Program-made: the position numbers and the translations under genes | Assembly (NCBI GenBank): GCA_003254885.1 | Contig: QANT01004256.1 | Coordinates: 1 to 25,829 of the forward strand | Reading direction: 5' to 3' | DNA from: Purshia tridentata | Taxonomy: Eukaryota; Streptophyta; Magnoliopsida; Rosales; Rosaceae | DNA length: 25,829 nucleotides | The notes under the pieces: model-generated | Database searches by the model: none | Told to the model about the DNA's origin: nothing | What the model saw: the letters and a program-made list of their open reading frames with translations, nothing else | Shown: one piece after another, positions 10,497 through 21,531 of the stretch | How positions within the stretch are numbered: position 1 is the first letter of the stretch | Layout of the letters: every line of letters begins with the position of its first letter

Positions 10497-11250
10497 GTAA
10501 CTGTTTGTTTCGTTCATTATCATTAGCTAATTGCAACAAGCATTGTTATCATGAAGGGTTTGCTTCTATTTATCACTTGATTTCTTTTCCATTGTTACTG
10601 GCTACTTCCCAGTCCATTCTTGGACAAATAATCTCTTAATAAAGCCATCATCTGAAAGGCTCCTCTGCCTTAACACCTCACTGTTCTTAGATATTATGAT
10701 TAATGTGGAAGTTATGTTCTCAGTTCTGCTGGATATTTGAATTATTTCGAGCTAAGTTGTCCCGTTTTCTTAGTTTTACTAGTGAGATGTAAAATGGGAG
10801 TTGTTGGTTAAGTGAATCACCTTGAGCTTCATCTAATTGTTCTTATGCATGGATGCTTTTCTTTTTCTTTTCTTCTTGGGGTGTTTTCCTCTTTCCACAT
10901 TGAAGGTTTTATTCTTAAATTGAACTTATATTTTGATATACATTCCAGACTAGGTAAGGGAGTGTAACAATAAAATATATCACAAGTTATACAATGTATA
11001 TTCTACCACCTCAATTTGATCTTTTAATATTTAAATCATCTAAGTGGAAGCATTCTTTTACTTTGTATTTGACGGAGGAAGTTTATCAATCTTACAGAAC
11101 ATCTGCATATTTGCTAATTTGTAACACGTTGATGGATTTTTTATTGTTTCCTTTTCAATTACATAACTTTCTCTCTGCTATACCTCCAGCTGAGAACAAC
11201 GTGTAAAGTTGTTGAAAAATTAAGTTACCTCTAGTGCTTAAAATTACAGA

Positions 11251-14200
11251 ATGAATGCATTATCTGAAGCAGTTGAAGCTATGGCAGAGGTTGTTATTTG
11301 GGAAGAAGTACCTGAGACATTGGAGCAAAAGAGAATTGATTACTTAGAAGAAAGGAAAAAGTCATTGCGAGCCCGTTATGCATATGTCGTACTCTTCTTA
11401 ATACCAAATCTCTGTGCTTGGTTTGTTCGTGACTATGGGCAAAGGGTTTTACCTGAGCTCCATTGTATGTAATTTCTTTTCCCATCTCAAAAGATCTGGA
11501 TGTTCTTCTTACTTAAATTTGGTCCATGCCATTATCAAATGTTATGCAGACCACAAGCTCCTAATTCAATACTGAGTAATTTACTATAAAGCAATATCAG
11601 ATGTCAAGTTAATGAGTTCCATGCTAGATAATTTGCAGTATTTATCTGATGCTAAATCCCAGAGGCATGTTCTTTTGTGCATAAACAACATTTAAGTGGA
11701 ATTGCTGATCATGTCATACGTTACTGTAGATGATTCATTTACAAATAATTGGGACTAGAAAGGTATACATAGTGATGTCTTCTTGTTTTGCTTCTTAAAT
11801 TTCTTTTGCAGATTTGAAATCTTGTGGAACTGAGGGAAGGGAATGTTTTCGTACACTGGGCGTTCTTCGTGTGAGTTTAGGAAGCTTTGTATCTTTCTTC
11901 TAGTTGTATACATGGGATGCTCCTTTGTTATAGAGGAATCTTATATGTTGAGTCATAAGATTCCTATAATTAACTTGAACCCTTATATGTTGGCTAATCA
12001 AGATAGCTGTGCTCTTCGGTCTAATATTAATAACTGAAGCTCAGATACAGTTGGGAATGTAATCATAATCTTGTGATGGCAGGATAAAGATGAGTTATCA
12101 TATGATGAATAAAGAAATAACTGATGCCTATAACTTGTATTATCCTTCTTTTAATATTTTTAATATTTAATTTTGGCTACATATTTGCTGTCAGTATTTC
12201 TCTCCCCTTAAAGATCAAGCATCCTTAACATTGAATTCAGATATTTTTCTTTCTAATGTTCCTCACTACATCTAGAACAAGAAAACTACATGAAGCTCGC
12301 AATGCATGGCATTCCGGATGGTGGGGATTGAAGTCTTTCATATTGCTTGTATCAATGGTGGCACCGTTCTTCATCCCTTCAGATTTTATTCAGTTATATG
12401 GTATGTTAATTTGAATCATATATTCCTTTTGTCTTTTATCATCTCTAGCCCTTTATGTACCAGCTGAGAAAGAAATACGACTTACTTGGCCCATCTGAGA
12501 TTCAAATATGGGAGAATAAATTTCTGTTTCTGTGTTTATTCTTGTGCATCATATAGTAATCTATACAAGTAGTAAAGTACAGACAATGCTCACCTAGGAC
12601 AGAATTAGGGAAAATAACCTGATTACATATTCTATGCCTAATCACATAAGCTGCTTACTCTGGTTGTTCTGTTTCCATGGATAGTAAAATTTCCTTCAAA
12701 TAAACCACTTATGACTTATCTCATCCTCCTTGCTCGATACATCTTGAAAAAAAATTTATAAATTAACAAGCTCATTCCTGTTTTCTTACAGGTGAATTTG
12801 CTCGTGTCGGTGCAGGGTAACCTTTCAGATTCTTTGTTTAAATGCTTTGAAAAGCATCAAAATATTCTACACCTGCTTGAACTGTTTGCTACCTTGGATA
12901 GAGCCATATTTAGTTCTTTGTTCTAACCTGTTGCACAATTGCATAAAACATTGGATCATGATGAGTGCAAGAGCAATTTCTTCATCATTACACCATACAC
13001 TAATTTATTGCAAGCTTCCTTTTATCTTATTAAGGATGATGGAGGACTGTGAAATCTCAAATTCATAGCACAATTTGTTTTTCTTTGCCTCACTTCTATA
13101 CATACTTTGTTTTTATTATCACCTTATTCAGATCCAGGTGCAGCCATGCATAGCAGAAAATATTATTAGATCTTGAACTTGCGCATTTATTTTCTTTGAG
13201 TGTTCATCCCATTTTATGATTAACATATGGTGTGTGCTTTCCATGACAGTGTTTTTCTCATTCTCCAACTTATAAGTGTGATCCAGTTTATTACATGGTG
13301 GAATAAGTACTGGATGCCAGACGAGCAAAAGAAGCAGAGGTACGACTTCTTATTAACAGAAAAAACTACATTACCTAATACAACATAGAAACAAAGACTT
13401 CAATAAAGATTACTTACTATAAGGACATAGACCATTTGAAAACATTATCTTACTATAAGCCTAATGCTCCATAACAATCTAAATATAGGCCCTAGCACTA
13501 TAAAAAAGGATCCAGTTCTTCATTAATTTCTTGCATGCTGTGTAATAATATGAATCCATCTTTTGTACTATAGTTCTCGGATGTAGTTGGTGGCAGTGTA
13601 ATTTTAGTACGTTTAGTCCAAGCTCACTTCCCTGCAAAATTTTCTGTTAAATTATCCATGAAATCTTAGTGCAGAAAAAAGTATTCCCATAATCAGTGTA
13701 TGCTAATGTGGGTTATACATGTACAATTCATATATATATTTAAAGGATTGTTGGATTGAAAAGCATAAAGGACTATATTCTCTAGTTTTAACATAATTAT
13801 GGGACTGTAATTGTTGCTTTAGCTTTTTCATTTATTCTCTTGGTAATAAATGTGCTTAATAGAGACCTTCTTTTATATTCTACAGCTGCTCCCTTGGATT
13901 ATTCATGTCTACACTGTTTTACATTGCTTCTGTGTGTGGAATTGCTTTTATGTACTCATCATATGGGACTAAATCCGCATGTGCTCTCAACATTTTTTTC
14001 ATCACATGGACTGCAATTCTACTAATCGTAATGATGGTTATCTCCCTACATTCAATGGTATATGATGCTCTTTAAAACACTTCTACTTTATGTATTATTA
14101 ATTGCATATCAATAAGGATCAGCGTTCCTTTTATCATTACTCAACGATTGCAGTTTATAAGTTATATGCATTCTTTATTCAGGTAAACAGAGGTCTTTTA

Positions 14201-16180
14201 TCTTCAGGAATTATGGCTTCTTACATTGTTTTCCTATGTTGGTCTGCTATCAGAAGGTAAGGATTTATAATTTTAAACATCTTTATTTCTACATGATGAA
14301 ATGAGAAAGCCATTAGCATCTGTTTCTCTTCGATTGGCATTCATAATCTACTATGCCTTATTCTTTGCAACTTAAAACTTTCCTCAAGACATGTGAATGG
14401 CACTTTTCTGGTTTTAATACATGGATTTTCAGTGAACCTGCCAATGAGGAATGCAACAGACAAAAACAAGGGAATGGAAATGGTGATTGGATTACCATAC
14501 TAGTAAGAGTTGATTAGTTCCTTTTTTTCGTTAATTCTTTTTGTTCTTCATTTTGATTGCCTCTTTAAGTTCCCTTGATTGAATAATCCAATGTGTAATA
14601 AGAATCTAAGATTGAAAATTAGCATAGAATAATCAGTTATATTGGTCAGTTTTGGGTTGACATGTGCATAGTACTATAAATGTGAACAAACCATTGCCAC
14701 CCACAGATAAAGTAGACTGGGAAAAAATTCCAGCTCTAGAAAACTAATTATTTCACTATCTCTCTAAGTTGAAGGAAAGTATCGTCATTTTCTAACCATA
14801 ATTCATTCTTCAGACACTGATGAAATGACTGTTAGCCTAGTCCACATTGCCAAGGTACCTTTTGGGATGTGAAACATATAAACATATTGGCTCACTTTCT
14901 TTATAAGCCGGTTTTTAAGGATAAGTTCTATCCGTGAGTTTAACAATGACATGTACCAAACTTATTCTGCATTAATCTCTGTAGTGGTAATATGTTGTAC
15001 ATGTGTTACACTGTCCTACTTGCAGGGCTTCCTGGTGGCAATATTTGCTATTGTCATGGCAACTTTTTCAACCGGGATCGATTCACAATCATTTCAGGTG
15101 AATAATTTCTCTATCTAGGCTTAAAAGTTCCATTAATTATTTGAGCCACTGGAAAACAAGTATGATCAATTGGTAAGTCTGAAATATTTAAGGCTCTTCT
15201 TACTGACAACTAAAAGCGACCAGGATTTTGATTCCTGTTATTTAGCAAAAAACTAAAAAGTGCTTCTCATTCTATCCAGTTTCGCAAAGATGAAGTTCAA
15301 CAGGATGATGGCATCCCTTACAAGTATGGATTTTTCCACCTAACATTTTCCTTGGGGGCCATGTATTTTGCAATGCTATTCATCAGTTGGAACCTCAATA
15401 ACTCAGCTAAAAAGTAAGGAACAAAATTACATGCTCTTGAAAATATTCGTTTCATATAATTTTGATCTTTATACATAACACTTTGAACAATCAGGTGGAG
15501 TATTGATGTTGGCTGGACTAGTACCTGGGTAAAAATTGTCAATGAGTGGTTTGCTGCTACAGTATATTGTAAGTAAATAAATCTATGTATATGAATTTCT
15601 CCATGGTTTGCTTCTATAAATGGATTGTTCTAATTGTAGGCTTCCATATGTTGAGGTTTATGTCTCTACATGATGCATTAAATTAGGCTTGAAGCAGAGG
15701 AAAAGATAAGTCACATCAGCATATAACCATTTTTATCTTCTAATAAAAAATGCACTACCAACCCTGCTCAAAATTTGGCTGATCTATCAGGCTGAAATCT
15801 TAAAGAAGCTTTTTCAGATGTCTTGAAATATGGTGAAGTGTTTTGGATATAAGTTAACTTTGTGTGAATTAGCATTACACGATAAATGAGCCATAAAGTC
15901 TACTTAAATTTTGAACATTGGAACTTTTACTTGAAAAAAGATATGATTTACAGGGAAATGGGAGAAAGGATCACTTGCACCAATTTGGTGCAGAGAGAAA
16001 CAAAATTTCAGCTAGAAAACCTTGTGAAATAGTACTTATAACAACTTCATTTTTTTTTCCTTGGCCTTTCTTCCAATCTATTATGCAGTATGGACACTGA
16101 TTTCCCCAGTTGTGAGGCAGCCGAAAGTTATGGATCATGCAGAGCCTGTTCAGGAGATTGATAACTCAGCTGTGCCCTAA
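11251..16180 (+). CDS. Serine incorporator (SERINC/TMS1) family membrane protein
   Basis: A complete gene of 12 coding exons and 417 codons: 11251-11464, 11812-11888, 12241-12400, 12792-12816, 13250-13339, 13886-14057, 14183-14256, 14433-14502, 15026-15097, 15280-15413, 15495-15568 and 16089-16180. All borders are GT-AG and phases match. SERINC proteins are polytopic endomembrane proteins, named for a proposed role in placing serine into phosphatidylserine and sphingolipids; that activity is debated. Family hallmarks are ARYAYVVLFLIPNLCAWFVRD (residues 41-61), the HSGWWGLK and IPSDFIQLYGE region (about 121-152), ITWWNKYWMPDEQ, SSGIMASYIVFLCWSAIRSEP, and FSTGIDSQSFQ (about 308-318). About ten hydrophobic segments are visible. 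Plant members include Arabidopsis At3g24460 and MEE55 (At4g13345), recalled from memory. A second in-frame Met at codon 11 could also start translation. Confidence 0.95.
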
Positions 16181-16315
16181 TTTATTATTGAAAATGTTGC
16201 ATACCTTCATTGTTACATGGTCATTACTCTTTGTGTATCAATTATTCTTCAAACCAGTCACCATAGAAACAGAGAAAAATAAGTATTTAGTATATTAGAT
16301 TGTTGAGAAATCAAG

Positions 16316-16321
16316 AATAAA
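16316..16321 (+). terminator. Candidate poly(A) signal of the SERINC gene
   Basis: AATAAA lies about 136 bp after the SERINC stop codon at 16180, a normal plant 3' UTR distance. Confidence 0.4.
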
Positions 16322-16900
16322 ATGCCTGCAATTGAGTATTTCCACATTTTTCATCAATATATTATCTTGTTGGTTGGTTCACATCTTAGTCCTGTTCAAT
16401 TAGTTTAGTAAAGTCAAACATTAAAAGCAAAGCATTTGAAATATTGGCACAAGCCATGTTTATCATGACTTATTCATGCATATTGATAAACTGATATATT
16501 GACAAAATAATTTTACTTACAGAAAAACAATGCACTTTATTGTTACTCTATTAACCCTTCTTGTTTTTGTCCATATTACTATATTAACCCCTCCTTATTT
16601 AAACAATTGGTTGTCACGCAAATCGGTGCCTAAAAGATATGCCATCAGGTGGTCAAGTGGACATAACAAAATAGCACTTTCCAAGTCAATTACTCTGTCA
16701 TTAGTCTATGATGGTTGGTTACTTGGTATGGTTGTACCCATTGCACTCTGTGGGCATGACCATCTCCTACTGCTATGACGCTATTTACCAAGTACTAAAC
16801 AGCAAAAAGAAGAATCTGAAAATTTTAAAGTAGACCCAAATTTCAATTTCATTTTTTTTCTTTTGTTCTTTTGATAATTTCCATGTCAAACCCATATTCA
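16322..16900. other. Intergenic between SERINC and the first dirigent gene
   Basis: AT-rich. An 82-codon open frame at 16530-16778 has no recognisable domain and lies in a low-complexity TATTAACCC-repeat context (TATTAACCCTTC, TATTAACCCCTC). I treat it as chance. Confidence 0.6.
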
Positions 16901-16906
16901 TTACCT

Positions 16907-17060
16907 CCCAACCACTGATCATTGCATGCTTTTTAGCTTAAAAAATTACTTTCATCAGCCATCACCTTCTAATGTTTAGAACAACTCCATCTCATTGGTA
17001 TTTCTACTATCTATATAAAAGCAAGAGTCATTGCCCAATTAATCAATACTCACTTAAAAT
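16907..17060 (+). promoter_or_regulatory. Promoter of the first dirigent gene
   Basis: TATATAAA at 17012-17019 sits about 90 bp ahead of the ATG at 17108. CCCAACCACT at 16907-16916 recurs exactly ahead of the second dirigent gene. It resembles the AC-rich sites bound by R2R3-MYB factors that control phenylpropanoid and Casparian strip genes. MYB binding is inferred. Confidence 0.5.
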
Positions 17061-17107
17061 ACTTCCATTCTTCAAAATCCTTAAACCCCATCAGGAGATA
17101 CTTCAAG

Positions 17108-17860
17108 ATGTTCAAGAAGTCATCACCAGCTTCCATTTTCTTTGCTATGATAATTGCCTCAGTGCATGTACTAGTGGTCAAGGCAGCAGTTGATCCTGTA
17201 AGGGCCAGTGGACATGAATTAGTTCTTGAGATGTACATGCATGACATTCTAGGGGGCAGCAGCCCCACAGCTAGGCCCATCACTGGCTTGCTAGGCAACA
17301 TCTATGGAGGTCAAGTGCCCTTTGCAAGGCCAATTGGGTTTCTTCCCCCACAAGGTGGGGTTGCAATCCCCAATGCCAATGGTGCCATTCCAACTGTCAA
17401 TGGCATCAATGGCATTCCACTGGGAACTGGCTTGTCTGGCACTACATTTTCAGGGAAATCCAATAGCGGTCAGGCCCAGATCCAGTTGGGCCCTGATGGG
17501 CTGGGCCTGGGTTTTGGAACCATCACTGTCATTGATGACATTCTGACCACAGCACCTGAGTTGGGGTCCCAGACAATCGGGAAGGCACAAGGGGTTTATG
17601 TGGCATGTTCAGCAGATGGGACTACACAGATGATGGCATTCACAGCCATGATTGAAGGAGGTGAATATGGGGATACCCTTAACTTTTATGGCATATTCAA
17701 GATTGGAAGCCCCATGTCACAATTGTCAGTGACAGGAGGGACTGGCAAATTCAAGAGTGCAAGTGGGTTTGCAGAGGTTAGATCACTCATACCTCCTGGT
17801 CAACATGTCACAGATGGTGCAGAGACATTGCTGAGGATCATTGTCCATTTGAGCTACTGA
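17108..17860 (+). CDS. Dirigent protein, ESB1/DIR16-like (tandem copy 1)
   Basis: An intronless gene of 250 codons. Dirigent proteins are secreted beta-barrel proteins that steer coupling of phenoxy radicals made by laccases or peroxidases. Those related to Arabidopsis ESB1/DIR10, DIR9 and DIR16 act in wall lignin deposition, including the Casparian strip. A signal peptide occupies about residues 1-26 (hydrophobic core FFAMIIASVHVLVV). The dirigent fold starts at EMYMHDILGG (41-50). It continues after a Gly/Asn/Pro-rich insert (about 80-125) with GLGLGFGTITVIDD (131-144), GKAQGVYV, FTAMIEGGEY and SVTGGTGKF (207-215). The Gly/Pro-rich insert between the first strand and the barrel is typical of this subgroup. 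The mature part has a single Cys (167). The first ATG after the TATA box is used. A closely similar copy starts at 21532. Confidence 0.95.
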   Translation: MFKKSSPASIFFAMIIASVHVLVVKAAVDPVRASGHELVLEMYMHDILGGSSPTARPITGLLGNIYGGQVPFARPIGFLPPQGGVAIPNANGAIPTVNGINGIPLGTGLSGTTFSGKSNSGQAQIQLGPDGLGLGFGTITVIDDILTTAPELGSQTIGKAQGVYVACSADGTTQMMAFTAMIEGGEYGDTLNFYGIFKIGSPMSQLSVTGGTGKFKSASGFAEVRSLIPPGQHVTDGAETLLRIIVHLSY

Positions 17861-18776
17861 CATGTTGTGGAAATTTTTTGTTTTTTGGCCAAAGACATGT
17901 TGTGGAAATTTAACATAAAAAGTTTGATTTGTTTGCATGATATCCAAAGAACGTGGATACAGTTTTCCTGTCAATTGCTGCAGTTTTTCAAATTCCAATT
18001 TGTACCTCAGTTATAATTTTGTCACAATATATAATGGTATTCTCTATTTTTTTCACTTGGATTTGGTAATGGCATAAAAGATACTTTACGACTGCCAAAG
18101 ATGATGCAATCCTCATGGCTTCATCACTTCATGTAGTTTGTGTAGGCTTTCACATAACAACCATATTCAACTTGACTACACTCACTACATTTGACCAAAG
18201 TTTTGGATAGAAATTTCAAAATTGAGACACATACCTGATGATACCGATGTTAACAATCACATCCTTTGTTTGTTGCAATATCAGACTAAGACTCTAGATA
18301 ATCAATATTTTCTCCTGTTTGGTGTATGATGGAACAAGCCTATTATTATTTCTACAATTTAAATAATAAAACATCTTAATTATGAAAAAAATGTCATTTT
18401 GATGCTTAAATAATTAATTTAAAGGTTGAAAAATAAATTCAAATTCTATAAATTAGTTTCCCAACCAGTCCGAAATCGGAATTGGCTTCTTCTATTCTTT
18501 TTGGGGTCTGGGTCTTGATTTGTCTTTGTAAGGTCCTTGTAGGAGGACAAAATGATCTAGGCATTGGATTGGTAAATAAATAAATACTCTCAATAAACAA
18601 AGGGAAGGTATGAAACAAATAAAATGCCTTTGCTTTACATAACTAACAACACAGCTGCTATACAATGTTGTTCATGGTATGAGGCATTAGTGCCTGATAT
18701 CATCACCATGTGTTAAAATTGTCAATATAATGGACAGGGACCATGTAGAAAAAATTGGGGAGTTGCTCTCAAATAT
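17861..18776. other. Intergenic after the first dirigent gene
   Basis: The start is the dirigent 3' UTR, where ACATGTTGTGGAAATTT occurs twice (about 17860 and 17895). The rest is AT-rich with no supported gene. Confidence 0.6.
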
Positions 18777-20260
18777 TCAGGATGTTTGGCCGACACGGCT
18801 TAAAGTGCATTCAGCTTGCGTAGCACTTGGAATGAGTATGTATGTATGGCAGATGCAATGGCTCCTACGAAGGCAGTTTGCAGAGTGCTCTTGAAGGGCT
18901 GAGTACCCTTCAAGTGACCCTTTGTGAAGCCAAAGATCATCAGTGATTGTCACTATGGTAACCACCACAAATGCAACCACAGCTCGCATAGCGCTTGGAG
19001 TGAGCATATAAGGAATGAGGAGCACCAACCCACCTACTAGTAACACAACTGTCATTGCATTCTGTAGTGCTCTCATTGGATCTGATTTCTTTTCTCCAAT
19101 GCTATTTCAAATCTGCATCAGTTAATTTGCATCATATCCAATAGGTATCTTAAAACACAAGTTAAAAGTTCTCCATCATATAATTGCATGTCATGGTTAG
19201 ATTGCCAAATCAGACAAAAACTCGATCAAGTCTACTAAACAGAGAAATGCTTACCTTCAAAGTCAACTCCAATGCTTTAACCACCACATTACTTGAGATT
19301 TTTCTTCTCATGGATTAGAATTAGAGGATCTTCCAATTTCTGTCAAAACATACACATGGAAATGATTAAGTTTAAAACTAATCAGCATCAACAAAAAGAG
19401 ACTTGAGGATGCTGGTAACTTTAACACTCAGCCCTGTGTGAAGACATAGTATTAGTACTATCCGAGTAAACATAAACTTACACATTTCTGATATTCGGGT
19501 TGGTAATGAAATAAGGGGGCCTGTCTGGCTGTATCTCGTCAACAACTCTCAACTCATTATATAATGTTTTCCCATCCTGCAAAAGTAGGCTTATATGGCC
19601 TGGGTATCAATTGGAAAAGCATTCAATAAACACATTACACCTCCTTGACAACAAAAAGTGACCATATCAGTTAAAAGAAAGTTACAAGAACACATTGAAC
19701 ATATCAATAGATAAAAACTATAGGAAAATAAGACAATTGAAACATACCAAAGAGCTATATCCATATTCTACTGACAATGATAATGAGGCAGACAACCATT
19801 TAAAGGCCTTAGCTCTTAGTTTCCTAATGTTTCTTTGTAGTTTAATAAAGCAGAACTGTGGAGAAACATATGGAAATTAAACTTCTTTCCACGAGTTCTT
19901 TTTACAAATCCATGAAAACCAAAACATTTTGAAAATTTCACCTATTTTCATTGCAAATTCATTAAAAATACCACAGGAGTTTAGGAATCAGTAAATTCAT
20001 GCTGATTTGACTGTAAATAAAATTGTAAAATTTTGAGCTTTGTATTTTCATGCTGATTTGATTGTCTTATTGGAACCCACAAGTGAAGAATTGTACATTG
20101 AAAAATAAAAAGCATTTTTATTACGTTACATCAGGAACAAAATGAGAAAACTGAGAAAATAAAGAGAACCCAGAAAGGATAAAAGGGGGAGGATTGCAGA
20201 AGGAAGGTGGTGGAAAGTACGGAGCCTTGGAAGCGAGAGGGTTGAAACAGAACTGTGCAT
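18777..20260 (-). CDS. Possible unrecognised four-exon gene, small membrane protein (tentative)
   Basis: A minus-strand model joins 20260-20130, 19823-19748, 19576-19482 and 19101-18777 with GT/AG borders and continuous phase, giving 208 codons. The third exon is the best supported. It has the acceptor CTTTTGCAG and the donor GTAAGT and encodes YNELRVVDEIQPDRPPYF followed by ITNPNIRN. The first exon begins MHSSVSTLSLPRLRTFHH, Ser/Arg rich and acid-free like an organelle targeting peptide. The last exon has two hydrophobic segments (MTVVLLVGGLVLLIPYML and AVVAFVVVTIVTI) preceded by GEKKSDPMRALQ. The weakest points are the acceptor of the last exon (GAAATAG, poor pyrimidine tract) and that of exon 2. 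Another 3' end uses an exon at 19339-19289 ending in HEKKNLK. I recognise no family. It could be a pseudogene. Confidence 0.35.
18813..19075. repeat. Degenerate internal duplication
   Basis: AGCTTGCGTAGCACTTGG at 18813 recurs as AGCTCGCATAGCGCTTGG at 18981. Later words also match (AGTGCTCTTGAA near 18884 and AGTGCTCTCATT near 19066), with indels between. In the minus-strand frame this appears as YMLTPSAMRA versus YILIPSATQA. The second unit has lost the hydrophobic character of the first, so the tail of that frame may be decayed duplicate DNA. Confidence 0.6.
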
Positions 20261-20454
20261 ACTGAGATTGCAGAGTAACAGAGATTCCTAGAGAGAGAGC
20301 ACGAAGTGAGGGATGGTAGTGGGGGAGAGTAAGTGTTAAGTTTTTTTTTATTTGAGAGGAACATGTCAATTGTCAAGTGATCAGTTATCATTTCACGTGT
20401 ACTTTCCACTGGCCGAAAGCTCACACGGGTCACCTGAAAATGCGAAGTGAGCAT

Positions 20455-21420
20455 TGAGCAAAACCCATTTCTAGCAAAAACCTACATAACTCTGAAGTGA
20501 AAAGCTCATTGAAATTTATTTACAACCACCTATAAATCCAAATTGGGTTTGGTAGACAGCTAGAGCTAGAAGTACTGCCACTTCCAGTCTTCCTCCACTT
20601 TAATAATAAGAATATAAGAATATTGAGGGGCTTTGCCTTGGTGGAGGGTGAATGCTTTTTTGGGCATAATAATTTTTCATTTTCGTTTCGTTTCGTCTCT
20701 CTTCTCTTGTTTGTTCTTCATACTTTGTATGGCAAAAAAATGCATGTTCCCATAATTGGCTAGGCTTTAACCGGGAATGGCTGGAGGTGGACCAGTTGGC
20801 GCCACCTTGTTTTGCTTGGTAAAGGAATAGATAATTAAGATGATCTCCTACACTCCTAGTCAGTGACTCAGTATGTGTGGTCCATGTTCAATGTGTCGTA
20901 CCATCTTTATCCATTGTTTGGCTATATGCTAAAAAACATGCTTACTCGGAGACTATTATGCATTACCATTGTGGCCTTAAAAGGTTTGTTTGATGCATTA
21001 GGTTTGAGTTGTTATACAGGGTTGGTTGTATTGTTTTTTTAAGTAATATTTATAAATAAATAAAAAAAAAGGGTAAAGACACAAGATTTGAGATAATTAA
21101 TTGCTAGTGCATACATGTTTGAAAATTGAATCCTCATATACGCAATGGTATTAAACTTTGACCAAATTGCAGGAAAAAACGAAATTCAAAATTATATCAT
21201 AAGCACAAAACTACTGCCGATATTAACCAAAAAGTAATTTAGCTGCATGCAGTCATCTGTTATGATGATCAGTTCATTTGATTACAGAAAATGTCTTGTG
21301 GAACCAATGATACAACAAACCCACTTCTGTATGATCTGTGATCAATAGCTAATTTACCTAAAACAAATTAAACTTTCAAATAATATAAATCCAACAACTT
21401 CACCTCCTGAGTTTTGAGTC
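20455..21420. other. Intergenic, upstream of the second dirigent gene
   Basis: AT-rich, with a short (TTTCG)3-like run near 20683-20697 and a poly(A) run near 21061. No supported gene on either strand. Confidence 0.6.
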
Positions 21421-21422
21421 CA

Positions 21423-21480
21423 CCCAACCACTCCATGTGGCCATCTCCTCTATATTAAGAGCAGTATCGATTACCAACAG
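21423..21480 (+). promoter_or_regulatory. Promoter of the second dirigent gene
   Basis: CCCAACCACT at 21423-21432 is identical to the word in the first dirigent promoter. A TATA-like CTATATTAAG lies at 21450-21459, about 80 bp before the ATG at 21532. Confidence 0.5.
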
Positions 21481-21531
21481 CGTACTTCAGCAAGAAAACT
21501 TCAGCATTTAATTATTAAGCCAAATTTCAGG

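Noticed and set aside
11843..12037. 64-codon plus-strand open frame
   Set aside because: An out-of-frame reading of SERINC exon 2 continuing into its intron.
16530..16778. 82-codon hydrophobic open frame
   Set aside because: AT-rich repeat context, no family resemblance, no promoter or splice evidence.
20131..20454. Long Ser/Phe/Pro open frames on the minus strand
   Set aside because: Two overlapping frames in a CT-rich leader-like region; only the shorter frame starting at 20260 joins in phase to the downstream exons.
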